Shown one piece after another: positions 24,497 to 33,621 of a stretch of 33,839 nucleotides of DNA. The notes beneath the pieces are model-generated. The model worked only from the letters and a program-made list of their open reading frames with translations, had not been told where the DNA came from and did not search any database. The stretch comes from Chloroflexota bacterium (GTDB lineage Bacteria > Chloroflexota > Ktedonobacteria > Ktedonobacterales > Ktedonobacteraceae), in contig CADDZH010000055.1 of NCBI GenBank assembly GCA_902812455.1, forward strand, positions 1 through 33,839. Direction: 5' to 3'. Within the stretch, counting starts at the first letter, position 1. Each line of letters opens with the position of its first letter. A program made the position numbers and the translations under genes.

Positions 24497-24565
24497 ATGT
24501 CATCCTGAGCGAAGCGAAGGATCTCTCGATCGGCATCAGATGCTTCGCTTCGCTCAGCATGACAT
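24497..24565. repeat. CGAAGCGAAG-type palindromic element, copy 1
   Basis: It starts ATGTCATCCTGAGCGAAGCG and ends with the near-inverse CGCTTCGCTCAGCATGACAT, around a CTCGATCGGCA centre. An inverted copy with the same arms lies at 27803-27873. A degenerate relative follows at about 24590-24676 and overlaps the last codons of the GNAT gene. Confidence 0.85.
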
Positions 24566-24657
24566 TGCTTTGGCTCACGCGCTCAGGGGAAACTCCGCGA
24601 AGGATCTGTGTCGATCGGCAGCGGATGTTTCCCCTTCACGGCGTTCAGGGCTTCGGC

Positions 24658-25155
24658 TCACGCGCTCAACATGATAGGACTGGAGCGTTCAACTTCCCCT
24701 GATCCGAGCAGCAGTTCCAGACCCACGACCTGAGCTGTGCGCTCATACTCAATGAAGCCCAGGCGCTCGTAGAGATGGATGGCATCGTACCAGGAGGCGT
24801 TGGTCTTCACAATAATGCGCCGGTCGCCGCGCTGCCGGGCAACGTTCATGAGGTAGGTGGTGATCGCCTGGCCAATGCCTCTCCGGCGATAGCCCTTGCG
24901 CGTCGAGATACGTACCAGCTCGCTGATCCCCTTACCGTGAGAGAGGAGCGCCCCGGTGCCAACTAGTTCCCGCCCGATACAGGCAACCACGAAGATATGG
25001 CCCGGCATGATGTAGTTGTGCAAAATATCATCGAGGTCCGGGTTGAGCGTTTCGTCGATGTAGCCGAAGCGCTCGCCCAGCCCTTCGAGGATCAGCCAAC
25101 GTGCCTGCTCCTGGTCGTTACTCTCAAAGGACCTGATGCAGAGTTCGCCCTCCAT
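24658..25155 (-). CDS. GNAT family N-acetyltransferase
   Basis: 165 residues. The acetyl-CoA-binding motif A is visible as RISTRKGYRRRGIGQAI, with the RRxGIG phosphate loop, followed by a typical motif B stretch NASWYDAIHLYERLGFIEYER. The substrate is unknown. The C-terminal MLSA is encoded by the arm of a degenerate palindromic element, so the native end may have been altered. The gene lies on the same strand as the hydrolase upstream, but about 110 bases of repeat-like DNA separate them. Confidence 0.88.
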   Translation of the reverse strand: MEGELCIRSFESNDQEQARWLILEGLGERFGYIDETLNPDLDDILHNYIMPGHIFVVACIGRELVGTGALLSHGKGISELVRISTRKGYRRRGIGQAITTYLMNVARQRGDRRIIVKTNASWYDAIHLYERLGFIEYERTAQVVGLELLLGSGEVERSSPIMLSA

Positions 25156-25267
25156 ACATGTTTGCTCCTACAGATAGACCCTCTGGTACACCTTCAGGCA
25201 CTCCAGGCATGAAAAGGGATTCACCATTACTCGCCGAAAAGCCTCCTGTACATTATCGGCCCCTACG

Positions 25268-26164
25268 TTATGGTTTTGGTACGGTGCTTATGAAGTCTGT
25301 CAGGGCGCTGGCGACCGCATCAGGGGCGTCGAATAGGATGAGATGTCCGGCGTCAGGAATAATGACCAGGCGAGATTCTGGTATTTCGCGGTGCAGGCGC
25401 TGGGCATATTCTAATGGGAATTGCTGGTCTTTTTCGCCCCAGATGATCAGCACGGGTTTCCCCAGGTCTTTGAGGTCCGAAGAGACAGAATTGATATAGC
25501 TGGGGATAAACGAGCGGATGTGCTGGAAGAGCACCTGTTTGCCGAGTTCGCTGTTCCAGGAATCGATATAATCGCCTATGAAGGCCTGGAAGCGCTGCGG
25601 GTTTTGCGAGCCGTTAGGCAGTGTCTGGCGCAGGTCGTGCATCATGTCGTCGAGCTTGGTCTTGTAGCCGGCATCGTAGGCCTGGCGGTCTTTCATGTTG
25701 GTCATGGGCCAGTTTTCGGCGAAGGCGTACAGGTAGCAGGCAGTATCGATCAGCACCAGGGCGGCAGTGCGATCCCTGCTCAGCCGCGTGGCCAGCACCT
25801 GCGCCACAGCGCCACCAAAGCCGACCCCGACCAGGATGATATTGGTGAGATTGAGTTGCTGGAACAAGAACTCCAGGCAATCGGCCTGACCCCAGTTAGA
25901 AGTATCTGCAGGCCAGGGGTGATCAGATTGTCCATAGCCGAGCATGTCGATGGCGTAGACCGCCCGGTTTGTGCTGGCAAGCTGGGGCATGATGTCTGCC
26001 CATACGAAAGCCCCGCCAGGGAAATCATGCAGGAGGACGATTGGGCCGTTGGTACCATGTTCGGCTCCCTGAACGACATAGCTCAGATTGTAGTGAATGA
26101 CATGAGCTGTGTGGCGCTCCGGGCCGCTGACCTGTGCTTCGGATTCAGATGTTTGTTGTACCAT
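25268..26164 (-). CDS. Alpha/beta hydrolase-fold protein lacking the nucleophile
   Basis: 298 residues. Family landmarks are the oxyanion segment LLHDFPGG (about 44-51), the DMLGYGQSDHP loop (73-83), a late Asp in IIWGEKDQQFP and the His in PDAGHLILF. The nucleophile elbow, normally GxSxG, reads G113-V-G115-F-G117, with codon GGC (25820-25822) where AGC or Asp codons are usual. No Ser, Asp or Cys nucleophile is therefore available, although the acid and His remain. GAGAGG lies six bases before the ATG. A CCCCTAC repeat end (25260-25266) abuts the stop. It may be an inactive or non-hydrolytic member, or a recent single-base lesion. Confidence 0.84.
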   Translation of the reverse strand: MVQQTSESEAQVSGPERHTAHVIHYNLSYVVQGAEHGTNGPIVLLHDFPGGAFVWADIMPQLASTNRAVYAIDMLGYGQSDHPWPADTSNWGQADCLEFLFQQLNLTNIILVGVGFGGAVAQVLATRLSRDRTAALVLIDTACYLYAFAENWPMTNMKDRQAYDAGYKTKLDDMMHDLRQTLPNGSQNPQRFQAFIGDYIDSWNSELGKQVLFQHIRSFIPSYINSVSSDLKDLGKPVLIIWGEKDQQFPLEYAQRLHREIPESRLVIIPDAGHLILFDAPDAVASALTDFISTVPKP

Positions 26165-26240
26165 GATGACCTCTCTTTATATAAAATGAATTGATGATGG
26201 TGGTGGCCAGGGCCGATAATGATTTTTAACGACCAGGATC

Positions 26241-26433
26241 GGTAATGAGGGTGAAGGAGTGGTGTGCTGGGGATGGACGAGGACAAGCACAAGGCCCCCT
26301 CCCGTCCTTTTCTCCACCCCTTGTCCCTACAGGTACGATCCAGGTCCTCATTACCCAATTTGATCGGAAAAGTTCATAATCGGCCCCTACAGATAGCCCG
26401 ATTATTTTATTCATGTTCATAATCGGCCCCTAC
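26241..26433. repeat. Composite repeat block between enolase and the hydrolase gene
   Basis: Ten-base arms GGTAATGAGG (26241-26250) and CCTCATTACC (26346-26355) are inverted. Between them lies a minus-strand copy of the GTAGGGGCAAGG repeat (26279-26332). Then comes the repeat shared with the window start (26339-26375). GTTCATAATCGGCCCCTAC is perfectly repeated at 26372-26390 and 26415-26433. No gene is visible in 26165-26435. Confidence 0.72.
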
Positions 26434-26435
26434 GA

Positions 26436-27800
<1,365 letters not shown>

Positions 27801-27802
27801 TC

Positions 27803-27873
27803 ATGTCATGCTGAGCGAAGCGAAGCATCCGCTGCCGATCGAGAGAGGTCCTTCGCTTCGCTCAGGATGACAT
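27803..27873. repeat. CGAAGCGAAG-type palindromic element, copy 2
   Basis: This is the inverted copy of the element at 24497-24565: arms ATGTCATGCTGAGCGAAGCG and the near-complement, two bases longer in the middle. It lies between the enolase promoter and its start, so it would form a stable hairpin in the enolase leader. Confidence 0.85.
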
Positions 27874-27933
27874 GGTGTAACTGTTCAACCTGTCAAGGAT
27901 TGTTCCTCACAATTGAACCTTGCCTGTGGAGGT

Positions 27934-27962
27934 ATTGTACAGCGTAGGACGGATTGAGACAA
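27934..27962 (-). promoter_or_regulatory. Probable eno promoter
   Basis: On the minus strand TTGTCT (27957-27962) and TACAAT (27934-27939) are exactly 17 bases apart. The predicted start is near 27927. A second TTGACA (about 27894-27899) closer to the gene lacks a good -10. Confidence 0.6.
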
Positions 27963-27975
27963 GGCCGTTCGTAGC

Positions 27976-28024
27976 TGTAGGGGCAAGGAGCGGGGATGAG
28001 GCGCGGTGGGGGCGCTTGCCCTCA
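27976..28024. repeat. Dispersed GC-rich repeat, intergenic copy
   Basis: It starts GTAGGGGCAAGGAG and ends GCTTGCCCTC, matching 3798-3850 inside the UPF0104 gene and, inverted, 26279-26332. It lies just downstream of the unknown membrane protein gene. Confidence 0.75.
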
Positions 28025-28039
28025 CGTCCCGCCGCTCAC

Positions 28040-29221
28040 TCATTTATCTGTGTCGGCGTCTACAAAAATTTCTGCAGGGCGCCGGATGAGCGAGTTACGC
28101 TGGGAGGTCTTGCTAGCGCTATTAGAGAGTGGGCCGCTTCGCTTGTTTCCACCAAACTTCATTTGCTGTGAGGGGCGTACCGCCTGCTGGAATGTGGGTG
28201 TCTCAGGTGATTGCTCAATCACAGTTTGCATTTCAAGGCCACGACGCAGAGTCATCATATCGCGCAGGAAGCAGGCAACTGCTGAAGCAGCGGAACCTTT
28301 TTCCTTTGCGCTGTCAAAGCGCCTCGCGTTTGCTTCGCCTGCTGCCTGGGCCGCTTCCGCCATGGGATCTGAGGTTTTGGCGGCATAGACATCCTGGAAG
28401 ATATCATCCCAGTTTGACCAGCGGCCACGCAGGGGCTTCCATCCGAGCTGGCTATCGCTGACGGTACGCCATTTTTCCTCGGTGAACTGGATCCAATCAT
28501 CCAGCAAGCGAGTCAAAGCGGCCAGTTGCTGGCGCAGGCGCTCCTCTTCTTCTGAAGCAGGTTGAGGGAAAGCTGTGGGAAGCTCGCCGGTGTTCTGCTG
28601 GCTCATGAAATCATTTGCCTGGGCCGGAGGATAGCCCATCTGTGGCTGTCCATTGTTATACATTCCAGCGGGGCCGGGAAGAGAACCGGAGGGGCTGCCG
28701 GGGTAGAAGCCGGCAGGTATTCCGGGTAGAAGGCCGGAGGACGAAAGGGCAGCAAAGTTGGGAACTGTCTGCCCATTGGGGAGTTCGATCATCGGCACCT
28801 CTGTGCCTGCCGGAATCTCGCCAATGACATGAATGCCGCTGGCGTTGAGCATATGATTGGTCAGCAGGCTTCCATCCGCAAGCATCATGGCCTCGGTAGG
28901 TAAGCCGCCAATGATGATTTCTTCGTGGCCCACGGCATCCAGGATACGCCAGGCCAGGCGAGGATGTTTGATCGCCCACCAGATACGCCGCGAGAGGAAT
29001 GTGCTGGCAAAGGTGAAATTGACGACCAGCCAGACAATGCCTCGCACGGCCAGCCAGTTGACGAGTCCTATAACGATAATCCAGTACCAGGCATCGTGTT
29101 GCCCGGCCTCTTCGATAAAGGTGAGTACGACAGCTACGGTCAGGCTTGGGTCACGTAACGGATTGATGAGATTTAAAATACGCCTGAACCATTGACGGTC
29201 TATCTTCACGTTCCAGTTCAA
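28040..29221 (-). CDS. Unknown protein with N-terminal membrane segment and Pro/Gly-rich linker
   Basis: 393 residues. One or two hydrophobic segments lie at about residues 28-72. A small compact domain follows at about 85-160, with HEEIIIGGLPTEAMMLADGS and IELPNGQTVPN. A Pro/Gly/Ser/Asn-rich linker covers about 160-225, and then a helical, charged cytoplasmic domain (EERLRQQLAALTRLLDDW...WNDIFQDVYA-like). I do not recognise a family. No catalytic motif is apparent; a scaffold or membrane-tethered binding role fits the composition. RNase PH lies about 120 bases upstream on the same strand. Confidence 0.75.
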   Translation of the reverse strand: MNWNVKIDRQWFRRILNLINPLRDPSLTVAVVLTFIEEAGQHDAWYWIIVIGLVNWLAVRGIVWLVVNFTFASTFLSRRIWWAIKHPRLAWRILDAVGHEEIIIGGLPTEAMMLADGSLLTNHMLNASGIHVIGEIPAGTEVPMIELPNGQTVPNFAALSSSGLLPGIPAGFYPGSPSGSLPGPAGMYNNGQPQMGYPPAQANDFMSQQNTGELPTAFPQPASEEEERLRQQLAALTRLLDDWIQFTEEKWRTVSDSQLGWKPLRGRWSNWDDIFQDVYAAKTSDPMAEAAQAAGEANARRFDSAKEKGSAASAVACFLRDMMTLRRGLEMQTVIEQSPETPTFQQAVRPSQQMKFGGNKRSGPLSNSASKTSQRNSLIRRPAEIFVDADTDK

Positions 29222-29345
29222 AACGAACTCCTCTTTTGCAGGCCCCAGAATGATTCTTGTTCCTGATTACCTAAAACGTATCATACCAGCCCGCCTGAGG
29301 GAAGTAGCAGTAAAACGGTACTTTGGTACCGTCGTCTCCGGGAAT

Positions 29346-30056
29346 TCACAGGTATTGCTGTTGTATGCTTAGCAGTTCGCTGATGCCCTGTTCGGCCAGC
29401 GTGATAAGCCGGTTCATGGTGGCCCGGCTAAACACGCCACCTTCACCTGTGCCCTGCACTTCAACGAACTCGTGCGTGGCAGTCATCACAACATTAAAAT
29501 CGACATCTGCACGGGAATCTTCTGCGTAGCACAGATCGAGAAGCAGTTCGCCATCCACGATGCCAACGCTGGTGGCAGCGACTGCCGTGCGAATGGGCAG
29601 AGCTGGCAAGATAGCGCGCCTGGCGAGAAGCGAGCAGGCGCGATAGAGTGCCACGTAGGCGCCTGTAATAGCGGCTGTGCGCGTACCCCCGTCCGCCTGC
29701 AGGACATCGCAATCCAGGGTGATCGTGCGCGGGCCTAACGCTTGCAAGTCTATAGAGGCACGTAGCGAACGCCCGATCAGGCGCTGGATCTCCTGCGTGC
29801 GCCCGCTGATCCTGCCCTCGCGCTCGCGGGAAGTGCGCGTCTGGGTCGAGCGTGGCAGCATGGCATATTCTGCTGTGACCCAGCCCTGCCCTGTGCCTTC
29901 AAGAAAGGGTGGCACTTTCTCCTCCACGCTGGCGGCGCAAAGCACTCGCGTGCGGCCTGTTTCAATGAGCACAGAGCCTTCGGCAAAATCTAGATAATCA
30001 ACTATCAAGCGTACAGGACGAAGCTCGATAGGCGAGCGTCCATCAACACGTGCCAT
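29346..30056 (-). CDS. rph: Ribonuclease PH
   Basis: 236 residues, the usual length for RNase PH, which trims tRNA 3' ends with phosphate. It starts [13 protein letters not shown], and has [16 protein letters not shown], the Arg-rich phosphate site [42 protein letters not shown] and a late [18 protein letters not shown] stretch. An upstream ATG at 30134 lacks a ribosome-binding site; the ATG at 30056 has GAGGG seven bases ahead. No rdgB-like gene follows as in many Gram-positives. Confidence 0.95.
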   Translation of the reverse strand: MARVDGRSPIELRPVRLIVDYLDFAEGSVLIETGRTRVLCAASVEEKVPPFLEGTGQGWVTAEYAMLPRSTQTRTSREREGRISGRTQEIQRLIGRSLRASIDLQALGPRTITLDCDVLQADGGTRTAAITGAYVALYRACSLLARRAILPALPIRTAVAATSVGIVDGELLLDLCYAEDSRADVDFNVVMTATHEFVEVQGTGEGGVFSRATMNRLITLAEQGISELLSIQQQYL

Positions 30057-30492
30057 AGAACTACCCTCTTTCCAACTTTTTGTTTGTTCTATCGTACTAC
30101 AAATTTGGGAGCGCTGCATGCATTTCCGGAGCATCGAAGGAAAATGCCGAATTTAAGCGAGACTATTAGCCGGGCTAACACGTGTTTAAAGTGAGTAGTT
30201 CGGGTGTTACGGCTGTCTTTCACTCGAAAGATGCTGGTAGCACATGCAGGAAGGTAGCTTCTGTGATGTGTTTGTGATGTCTTAGCGTTGGCTGCTTCTC
30301 AATGTCTCCCTTGAAAATGTGCTATGATACTAAGGGTTTTTGTATACCGGAGTATGCATTTTTGTCTGACCAGGTCATGCCCAGATATTTCGCGCGCAGG
30401 GATGCGGAGAAGTGGTAAATACAATCAGAGAGATAATCTCAGGATGAGAGCAAGACGAGTGAAGGAAGCGCTCGTTCAGAAAGGATAGATCC
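30057..30492. other. Intergenic region between rph and the trehalose synthase gene
   Basis: No gene is supported on either strand. The segment has AT-richer stretches and a possible -10 (TATGAT near 30325, TATACC near 30340) but no paired -35 that I would defend. The divergent neighbours imply promoters for both here. Confidence 0.4.
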
Positions 30493-32079
30493 ATGCCTAC
30501 GCTAAAGCCCACTGGGGCTGCGCCAGGGCAATTCCAACTACCGCTAATCCACGCCGATCGCCTCATCATTGCTTCAAATCGTGGCCCCGTCGAATATTAT
30601 TTGAGCCATGATGGGAGGCTGAAACAGCGTCGAGGCTCCGGTGGTATGGTGACTGCCCTCACCGATGCAAGCAATCATATGGAAGTGACCTGGGTGGCTA
30701 TGGCTATGACCGAAGCCGACCGCCTGGCAATCAAAGAGGCCCAGCAGAATGGAGGCTTGCTCGAAACCCCACTGAATGGACACAACATGCAACTTCGTTA
30801 CGTGGTTATCTCCAAGAATGCCTATCGCAAGCACTACGAAAAGATCAGCAATGAGGTGCTGTGGTTCCTACAGCATTACCTGTATGATGCATCGGAGGAT
30901 ACGGCTGCTGCCCGCCGCATTCAGGATGCCTGGACCAATGGGTATTTTGTGGCGAACCGCGCGATTGCCGACGCGGTAAACGCAGAGATCGACCGGGAGT
31001 CTTCCTCAGCGGTGGTCATGCTGCATGATTACCATCTCTATCTTGTTTCAGCCATGATTCGCGAAGCTCATCCCGGTATCGTTATGCAGCAGTTTATCCA
31101 CATTCCCTGGCCGGATATTCGCTGCTGGCATTTCCTGCCCAGCAACATTACACATGCTATCTATAGCGGTTTGGTGGGCAATGATATTATCGGCTTTCAA
31201 ACCCAGCGCGATGCTCGTAACTTCATGGAAGGCGCTCGCACGCTGCTGGATGGAGCCTTCGTTGATTTTGAAGAGGGCGCGATCTGGTGGCAGGGCCGCC
31301 AAATCAAAGTCCGCGCCTATCCCATTTCGATCTCTGTCACTAGCGAGCGCCGTACCGTGGCGAGCGCAGCCGGGCAGCGAGCCGCTGCAAAAATTGAGCC
31401 GCTGCTGGCCGAAAAAACCATTATGCGGGTAGATCGCATCGATCCCACGAAAAACATTGTGCGCGGCTTCCAGGCCTACAAGCGGCTGCTCGAAGAGCAT
31501 CCCGAACTGCATGGCAAAGTTACCTTCCTGGCTTTCCTCGTCCCTTCGCGCCAGGCGCTCCTTAAATATAAGCGCTATCAAGCCGAGGTAGAAAAAATTA
31601 TCGATGAGATCAATAAGGAATTTGGTACGAAAACCTGGACGCCTGTTCAGACCTTTTACGGCAATGACCGCACGCGAGCGCTGGCAGCCATGCAGTATTA
31701 CGATGTGCTGCTCGTCAATCCTATCATTGACGGCATGAACCTGGTTGTCAAAGAAGGCGCTGTTGTCAATAAGCGCAATGGGGTGCTGGTGCTTTCGCGC
31801 ACCGTAGGCGCGTTCCAGCAATTGGGCAAGTTCTCTATTCCTACCTCGCCCACCGATATCGAGGAAACAGCCGAAGCGCTCTACAAAGCCCTCACGCTGC
31901 CGGAAGATGAGAGGGCCGACAAGGCAGAACACGCCCGGGAGAATGTGGAGCGCAACAACTTGAGTATGTGGCTCACACGGCAGATACACGATATCAACGA
32001 GGTGCTTGCTCAAGTTGAGCAGGAGCGTGCCGCTCGCGAGAAAGAACCTGCCAGACCCCTGGCGGCAGAGGCAGTCTGA
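30493..32079 (+). CDS. otsA: Trehalose-6-phosphate synthase-type GT20 glycosyltransferase
   Basis: 528 residues with GT20 landmarks: SNRGPVEYY (28-36), GSGGMVTAL (48-56), HDYHLYLVSAMIREAHPG, FIHIPWPD, GFQTQRDARNF, and DGMNLVVKEG, which binds the sugar nucleotide. The phosphate-binding motif reads VDRIDPTKNIVRG instead of the RLDYSKGI of E. coli OtsA. The enzyme joins a nucleotide-activated glucose to an acceptor phosphate, classically glucose-6-phosphate; the changed motif leaves room for a related acceptor such as glycerol-3-phosphate. No trehalose-phosphatase (otsB) is in the window. An AGGAT about seven bases upstream is the ribosome-binding site. Confidence 0.85.
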   Translation: MPTLKPTGAAPGQFQLPLIHADRLIIASNRGPVEYYLSHDGRLKQRRGSGGMVTALTDASNHMEVTWVAMAMTEADRLAIKEAQQNGGLLETPLNGHNMQLRYVVISKNAYRKHYEKISNEVLWFLQHYLYDASEDTAAARRIQDAWTNGYFVANRAIADAVNAEIDRESSSAVVMLHDYHLYLVSAMIREAHPGIVMQQFIHIPWPDIRCWHFLPSNITHAIYSGLVGNDIIGFQTQRDARNFMEGARTLLDGAFVDFEEGAIWWQGRQIKVRAYPISISVTSERRTVASAAGQRAAAKIEPLLAEKTIMRVDRIDPTKNIVRGFQAYKRLLEEHPELHGKVTFLAFLVPSRQALLKYKRYQAEVEKIIDEINKEFGTKTWTPVQTFYGNDRTRALAAMQYYDVLLVNPIIDGMNLVVKEGAVVNKRNGVLVLSRTVGAFQQLGKFSIPTSPTDIEETAEALYKALTLPEDERADKAEHARENVERNNLSMWLTRQIHDINEVLAQVEQERAAREKEPARPLAAEAV

Positions 32080-32150
32080 CGGTAGGCCAGAGGCAAGCCA
32101 CGCTTTGAGCAATGCAGCCGTTTTCCACTTCATTTTGTGTAGTAAAGCCT

Positions 32151-32236
32151 GGCCTCCACAAGGGAGGTCACTACATTTCCCCTCAAGCCGTGAGATGTAG
32201 AGTGCCAATCCATTGGCATCCCTTGTGGGTGCCAGG
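32151..32236. repeat. Palindromic repeat, intergenic copy of the MFS-embedded element
   Basis: It shares 27 of 28 leading bases with 20284-20311, then an ATGTAG...GTGCCA segment, a TGCCAATCCATTGGCA hairpin and a GTGCCAGG end. It lies in the 198-base gap between the GT20 gene and the M20 peptidase gene, where nothing else is visible. Confidence 0.85.
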
Positions 32237-32277
32237 TTTCCAAATAAGTTCTAAGTGGTAATTGATGGGATTGTTGT

Positions 32278-33453
32278 ATGCAAACGTATGCGCAAGAGTA
32301 TGTATCGAGGTTGTGGACATACCAGGAGGAGCAGCTTCAGCGGCTCGAACTGCTTGTGAATATTGACTCGGGGACGGGGCAGGTGGGGGGAGTGCGCCAG
32401 ATTATGGCCTATTTGAAGCAGTGGTTGAGCGAGCTGGGCTTTTTTGTAACGTTGCAGGAAGCCGAGGGCTTTGGGCCAAATCTCGTGGCGCGGAGATCAG
32501 GGAAGGGGCGCTTACGGGTGCTGCTCGTGGGGCATGTCGATACGGTATATGGCCCTGAGATCGCGTCCACGAGGCCATTCTGTATTGAGCGGGGCATCGC
32601 CCGGGGGCCGGGTGTGATCGATATGAAGTCGGGCGTGTTGATGGCCATATACGTTGCGCGAGCGCTGTTGGAGTCGGGCTTTGAGGAATTTGGAGAGCTG
32701 TATTTGTTGTTTAATAATGATGAGGAAGTTGGCTCTCCTGGCAGTACGCCGTTGTTGCGTGAGATTGCTCAGCAGATCGATGTGGCCCTGGTGCTGGAAC
32801 CATCGCGGGGAGCGGAGTTTATTACAAAGGCGCGCAAAGGAGGGGACAAGTATGTGCTGACCGTGCAAGGCTCTCCCGCGCATTCCGGGGTTGAGCCGCA
32901 CAAAGGGCGCTCGGCGGTGATTGAACTGGCGCATAAGATCATCGCCATTGATCACCTGCATACGCTTTTCCCGGGTGTGACCTTCAACGTGACGCGCCTC
33001 AGCAGCAGCGAGCCGCTCAATGTTGTGCCAGATATGGCGAGGTGTCATATTTCTGTACGCGCTCATACCCAGAAGCAACTCGATATGGCGGCTGAGGCTA
33101 TGGAGACAATTACAGCGGGCAGTAACGTTCCTGGCACGCAGACAAGCCTGGTACGCAATCGCGGGCGCACGCCCTATGAAACGACGCCGGAGATCCTGCA
33201 CCTGGTGGAAATAGCCAGGATCGAAGGGCAGGCGCTCGGTATCTCCATAGTAGCCGAAAACAAGGGTGGCCTCTCAGATGCGAACGTACTGGTCGAAGCA
33301 GGGGTACCAACCCTAGATAGTCTCGGCCCTGTTGGTGGTGGCATGCATGATCTTAACCGGGAATTTTTGCGTGTTGATTCGCTTCCCCTCAGGGGAGCGT
33401 TGCTGGCCGGATTGATTCATCACCTGTGCCTGTCAGAATTGACAGGGAGATAA
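32278..33453 (+). CDS. M20 family metallopeptidase (carboxypeptidase G2-like)
   Basis: 391 residues. The two-zinc site is visible in order: H86 and D88 (GHVDTVYG), bridging D115 (GVIDMKSG), general base E149 and E150 (NNDEEVGS), E174 (LEPS), and H357 (GGMHDLN). A dimerisation domain sits between about residues 185 and 295. Members hydrolyse peptide or amide bonds, glutamate carboxypeptidase being the best-known case. There is no signal peptide. The ribosome-binding site is weak. The substrate is not predictable. Confidence 0.92.
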   Translation: MQTYAQEYVSRLWTYQEEQLQRLELLVNIDSGTGQVGGVRQIMAYLKQWLSELGFFVTLQEAEGFGPNLVARRSGKGRLRVLLVGHVDTVYGPEIASTRPFCIERGIARGPGVIDMKSGVLMAIYVARALLESGFEEFGELYLLFNNDEEVGSPGSTPLLREIAQQIDVALVLEPSRGAEFITKARKGGDKYVLTVQGSPAHSGVEPHKGRSAVIELAHKIIAIDHLHTLFPGVTFNVTRLSSSEPLNVVPDMARCHISVRAHTQKQLDMAAEAMETITAGSNVPGTQTSLVRNRGRTPYETTPEILHLVEIARIEGQALGISIVAENKGGLSDANVLVEAGVPTLDSLGPVGGGMHDLNREFLRVDSLPLRGALLAGLIHHLCLSELTGR

Positions 33454-33526
33454 ACCGTTCTCATGAACAGTGTGCTGGGCAAAGGTGTATTGTATACTTG
33501 TTAGAAGCGATATGATCGATGTTTTT

Positions 33527-33600
33527 GGGCGCGATAAATTGACGGTGGGCGCGATAAATCGGGTTCCACGATAAATCGGGAACCTACGGGATAATTTATC
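33527..33600 (+). repeat. GATAAAT repeat array before the ABC gene
   Basis: GGGCGCGATAAAT occurs at 33527-33539 and 33547-33559. GATAAATCGGG occurs at 33553-33563 and 33570-33580. GGTTCC (33562-33567) and GGAACC (33579-33584) can pair, and GATAATTTATC closes the array. It lies just before the ABC exporter start and may be a repeat cluster, an operator array, or both. Confidence 0.6.
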
Positions 33601-33621
33601 AATAATCAGGAGTTATAGATT

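Noticed and set aside
24216..24674. A 152-codon plus-strand frame and its 151-codon minus-strand counterpart
   Set aside because: Both are built almost entirely from palindromic repeats, so they are not genes.
25421..26194. A 257-codon plus-strand frame opposite the hydrolase
   Set aside because: The minus strand has the hydrolase landmarks and a good ribosome-binding site; the plus frame has neither.
31048..32208. A 386-codon minus-strand frame opposite the GT20 gene
   Set aside because: The plus strand carries unmistakable GT20 motifs throughout; the long opposite frame results from codon bias.
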